Of a stretch of DNA of 7,429 nt, positions 5,735-7,429 are shown piece after piece; within the stretch, counting starts at the first letter, position 1; every line of letters starts with the position of its first letter. Under the pieces are notes generated by a model. That model worked only from the letters and a program-made list of their open reading frames with translations, searched no databases and was not told the origin of the DNA. The DNA is from DASPWW01 sp050697195 (GTDB lineage: Bacteria > Actinomycetota > Thermoleophilia > Solirubrobacterales > 70-9), in assembly GCA_050697195.1 (NCBI GenBank), contig JBOGZL010000383.1:1-7429 (forward strand), written 5' to 3'. Position numbers and translations under genes: made by a program.

Positions 5735-6291
5735 CGCAGGTCCTCGGGGGCATCGACGTCCGCGGGGTTGGCCACGTCATCGCAGGCGACCTCTCTGGTC
5801 GATGCGGTCGCCAGGACCTCCCTCGCCCCGATGTCCCCGACGATCCGCGCGAATCGGGGAAACAACGGACGCTCGACGACGACGGGATGTCCCGGAGCGC
5901 CCCTGAAGGTCGCCCGGATGGCCAGCGCTCCATCGCGGCGGGCCCCTACGACCCGCTCGATCGCTGCGGTGGTCACCAGCGGTTGATCGCCGAGCAGGAT
6001 CACCGCAGCCTCGTCCTCCTCACGAAGGGCGTCGATTCCGGAACGCAGGGACTCGGATTGACCCTCCGCCCACGTCTCGCAGACGACCGGGTGCACGTCG
6101 TGGAGCGGTACATCCCGGGACACCTGCTCGGCGCGTGAGCCGAGCACGACGATCCAGCGGTCAACGAGACCGGTCGCGACGGCGTTCCGGATCACGTGCT
6201 CAAGCAGCGGCCGGCCGGCGAGCGATGCCACCTGCTTCGGCTCACCGAACCGCCGGCTTCGGCCGGCGGCAAGGATCACGCCGGCCAGCAA
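5689..6291 (-). CDS. mocA: Molybdenum cofactor cytidylyltransferase (MocA)
   Basis: MocA transfers CMP from CTP to Mo-molybdopterin, giving the cytosine dinucleotide cofactor used by CO dehydrogenase and related hydroxylases; it acts in the cytoplasm. The 200-residue length is normal. The N-terminal LAAGRSRRFGEPK (7-19) is the nucleotide-binding signature; GQSESLRSG (77-85), LLGDQPLV (99-106, with D102), GHPVV (134-138) and DVDAPEDL (178-185) follow in the order expected of the NTP_transf_3 fold. The start is TTG (complement of CAA at 6289-6291), 25 bases after the coxG stop, so coxG and mocA likely form one leftward operon. A perfect palindrome GGGGCGCCCC (6297-6306) lies just before the start, and no strong Shine-Dalgarno sequence is visible. 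Its last 15 codons overlap coxE. MobA-type guanylyltransferase is the alternative, but the LAAG/RFG pattern and context favour MocA. Confidence 0.9.
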   Translation of the reverse strand: MLAGVILAAGRSRRFGEPKQVASLAGRPLLEHVIRNAVATGLVDRWIVVLGSRAEQVSRDVPLHDVHPVVCETWAEGQSESLRSGIDALREEDEAAVILLGDQPLVTTAAIERVVGARRDGALAIRATFRGAPGHPVVVERPLFPRFARIVGDIGAREVLATASTREVACDDVANPADVDAPEDLRQIERWIDRARPARP

Positions 6292-6296
6292 CCTGT

Positions 6297-6306
6297 GGGG
6301 CGCCCC
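6297..6306. repeat. GGGGCGCCCC palindrome between coxG and mocA
   Basis: A perfect 10-base palindrome five bases before the mocA TTG start. It may form a small structure that limits independent mocA initiation. The same 10-mer occurs at 2152-2161, at the xdhC start. It is simple GC-rich sequence, so chance is quite possible. Confidence 0.3.
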
Positions 6307-6316
6307 GCCACGTCGG

Positions 6317-7060
6317 TCACCAGGTGTGACTCAGCTGGAGCGTGACCTTGGATCGCCTGCGACGCAGGATGGCAAGCACGATCAAGGCGAGCAGTGCCAC
6401 CACCGCGATCGATCCGTAGCGAAAGGCATCGGTTTGCGTGAGAACAGATCCCAGGTCAAGGGCTTCCTCTGACTCCTCGGCTGCAGATGCGGATGGCTCG
6501 GCGGTAGCGGGGGGCGGCCTCTCCGTCGAAGGCGCTGCGGCCACGCCCGCGCCCCGATCCGATGCGGCCGTATCGTCATCGTCGCTTCGGCGCCCGGCCG
6601 GCTCGTCCTCGGTCCCCGTCAACAGGTAACGCTCGAACCGCTGCGCGAAGTCGCCAAGCATCCTGGCGGCAACGTCCTGCATGACTCCGCGGCCGAACTG
6701 CGCCTGGCGTCCGGTCACCTTGAGGTCGGTCTCCGCGATCACCTGTGTCTTCCCGTCCACCGATCGCACCGTGCTGTGGATCGTGGCGGCCGCCGATCCC
6801 TGTCCGCTTGCCTCCTTGGCTTGGAGCTGGAGCTCGGCTGTGCGTCGCGCCTTATCCACCTCTCCGAGGGTCGCCGTGCCCTTGTAGTTGGCCACCACCG
6901 GGCCGAGCTTGATCCGCATCGAGCCCCGGTATGCGCCGTCCTCCTCGGCGGGCTGGACGGTCGCACCAGGCAGGAAGGTGGCGACGCGCTCGATGTCCAG
7001 GAGAGTCTCCCAGGCGCGATCGCTTGGTGCTGCAACTGTGAACTCGTTGCGCAGCTTCAT
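6317..7060 (-). CDS. coxG: CoxG, membrane-anchored SRPBCC protein of the CO dehydrogenase system
   Basis: CoxG is a START-like (SRPBCC) protein that ties CO dehydrogenase to the membrane; work on the mycobacterial enzyme assigns it a role in carrying menaquinone to it. The 247-residue product has the domain in residues 1-147: KLRNEFTVAAPSDRAWETLLD (2-22), FLPGA (29-33), MRIKLGPVVANYKGTA (48-63) and VTGRQAQFGRGVMQDVAARM (115-134), all typical of CoxG. A 65-residue linker (about 150-214), rich in Asp, Glu, Ala and Pro, leads to one hydrophobic segment (about 216-232) followed by RRRRSK. The start is ATG 7058-7060 with GGAG 12 bases upstream, a little far. It diverges from coxL across 170 bp and is followed by mocA. 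The Arg cluster lies on the C-terminal side of the segment, which by the positive-inside rule puts the tail in the cytoplasm; how that agrees with a cytoplasmic domain is unclear. Confidence 0.92.
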   Translation of the reverse strand: MKLRNEFTVAAPSDRAWETLLDIERVATFLPGATVQPAEEDGAYRGSMRIKLGPVVANYKGTATLGEVDKARRTAELQLQAKEASGQGSAAATIHSTVRSVDGKTQVIAETDLKVTGRQAQFGRGVMQDVAARMLGDFAQRFERYLLTGTEDEPAGRRSDDDDTAASDRGAGVAAAPSTERPPPATAEPSASAAEESEEALDLGSVLTQTDAFRYGSIAVVALLALIVLAILRRRRSKVTLQLSHTW

Positions 7061-7081
7061 TGCTCAGCGTCGCTCCAGCCG

Positions 7082-7110
7082 AGCATAGCGGCACGTTGCG
7101 GACCCTGCAA
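7082..7110 (-). promoter_or_regulatory. Candidate coxG promoter
   Basis: Read leftward, TTGCAG (7110-7105) and TATGCT (7087-7082) are spaced by 17 bases. They match the -35 and -10 consensus at three and four of six positions. Transcription would begin near 7075, giving a very short leader before ATG 7060 and possibly clipping the GGAG at 7073-7076. It is therefore a candidate only. Confidence 0.35.
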
Positions 7111-7124
7111 GCAACTGGTCCAAC
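7095..7124. repeat. Hyphenated inverted repeat, possible operator
   Basis: GTTG(C)GGACC at 7095-7104 is inverted as GGTCCAAC at 7117-7124, with a 12-base spacer and one extra C in the left arm. The spacer includes the candidate coxG -35, so a bound regulator would block it. Confidence 0.4.
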
Positions 7125-7162
7125 CTCTCACCACGACCACGCGATAACGACAAGACAGTGCC

Positions 7163-7191
7163 TTGCAACGTTCGCTGGGAGGTGATATTCG
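7163..7191 (+). promoter_or_regulatory. Weak candidate coxL promoter
   Basis: TTGCAA (7163-7168) and TATTCG (7186-7191) are spaced by 17 bases on the plus strand. The -35 keeps TTG, but the -10 lacks the important last T; GATATT (7184-7189) is an alternative at 15 bases. Confidence 0.22.
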
Positions 7192-7216
7192 TTAGCGCGA
7201 TCGGCTCGAGACGTTT

Positions 7217-7222
7217 GGAGGT
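7217..7222 (+). promoter_or_regulatory. Shine-Dalgarno of coxL fixing a TTG start
   Basis: GGAGGT is a near-perfect ribosome site, eight bases before TTG 7231. No ATG or GTG in frame lies between the upstream stop (TGA 7183-7185) and the conserved N-terminus, so TTG is the start. Confidence 0.75.
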
Positions 7223-7230
7223 CTGACCAG

Positions 7231-7429
7231 TTGACTCGCTGGGTCGGAAAGCGCGTTGCACGTCGTGAGGATCCCGAGCTGCTGCGGGGGAGCGGCCGCT
7301 ATATCGGCGACATCGTCCGCCCTGGGATGCTGCATGCGGCGTTCGTGCGCAGTCCGTTGGCTCACGCGCGGATCGGGGCGATCGACGTCGGGAGCGCCAC
7401 GGCGACGCGCGGCGTGCGTGGCGTGCTTA
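7231..7429 (+). CDS. coxL: Large Mo-binding subunit of CO dehydrogenase / xanthine dehydrogenase family (N-terminus, cut by window end)
   Basis: The 66 visible codons encode the start of a molybdopterin-binding catalytic subunit. They show WVGKRVARREDPELLRG, then GRYIGDIVRPGMLHAAFVRSPLAHARI and an IDVGSATATRGVRGVL-type stretch, the classic first 65 residues of the aldehyde oxidase/xanthine dehydrogenase a/b hammerhead domain (full-length proteins have roughly 750-800 residues). The start is TTG with GGAGGT eight bases upstream. The gene is read away from coxG, and the maturation genes coxD, coxE, coxG, mocA and xdhC beside it support a CO dehydrogenase-type enzyme. The active-site loop that separates form I CO dehydrogenase (AYxCSFR) from form II and other hydroxylases lies beyond the window, so coxL is a family label only. 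Small and medium subunits are not upstream; if clustered, they must lie downstream or elsewhere. Confidence 0.88.
   Translation, partial: MTRWVGKRVARREDPELLRGSGRYIGDIVRPGMLHAAFVRSPLAHARIGAIDVGSATATRGVRGVL

Larger units (their letters stand above)
7061..7230. promoter_or_regulatory. Divergent coxG / coxL control region
   Basis: These 170 bases separate two genes read outward, so they must carry the coxG promoter and probably that of coxL. The sequence is less GC-rich in places (7140-7200) than the coding parts. It holds a hyphenated dyad (7095-7124), a 9-base inverted pair CAACTGGTC (7112-7120) / GACCAGTTG (7225-7233), and the palindrome GGTCTGACC (7220-7228). No regulator gene is in the window. 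Confidence 0.7.

Noticed and set aside
1..7429. CRISPR arrays, tRNA or rRNA genes, insertion sequences, attachment sites
   Set aside because: I looked for repeat-spacer periodicity, cloverleaf arms, transposase motifs and terminal repeats on both strands and found none.

Overview
The window is high-GC actinobacterial-type DNA. The best guess is class Thermoleophilia (Solirubrobacterales or Gaiellales-like). This rests on the GC-rich codon use, frequent TTG starts, and a secreted sulfatase with a Lys/Arg-rich beta-type C-terminal tail of a kind I associate with that class. The taxonomic call is inference only.

Layout. (1) 12-1811 (+): a complete secreted type I sulfatase, functionally unrelated to what follows. 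(2) 1812-2139: an intergenic region with a stem-loop, a candidate promoter and a 31-codon upstream ORF whose stop overlaps the next start. (3) 2140-5734 (+): a maturation operon for a molybdenum hydroxylase of the aerobic CO dehydrogenase / xanthine dehydrogenase type: xdhC (coxF-like), two gene remnants, coxD (MoxR-type AAA+ ATPase) and coxE (VWA protein). (4) 7060-5689 (-): coxG (SRPBCC protein with a C-terminal membrane anchor) followed by mocA (Mo-cofactor cytidylyltransferase), converging on coxE with a 46-bp tail-to-tail overlap. (5) 7061-7230: a divergent promoter region with several inverted repeats. (6) 7231 to the window end (+): the first 66 codons of the large molybdenum-binding catalytic subunit (coxL-like), with a good Shine-Dalgarno sequence and a TTG start.

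How the genes work together. MocA adds CMP to the molybdenum cofactor. XdhC-type proteins hold and deliver the cofactor, and CoxD with CoxE finish the active site of the apo-enzyme. CoxG connects the enzyme with the membrane and quinone pool. The catalytic subunit is encoded from 7231 onwards. Small and medium subunits are not in the window, and the active-site signature that separates true CO dehydrogenase from related hydroxylases lies beyond its end, so the substrate is not settled.

The most noteworthy observation is the 296-bp gap between xdhC and coxD, which looks empty but is not. It holds the first ~17 codons of a second mocA-like gene (3300-3368), overlapping the xdhC stop as ATGA. 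A second, divergent xdhC copy follows (3379-3598), reduced by several internal deletions that removed its conserved glycine-rich motifs. The ancestral operon therefore probably read xdhC-mocA-xdhC2-coxD-coxE, and the mocA role is now filled in this locus by the intact copy on the opposite strand.
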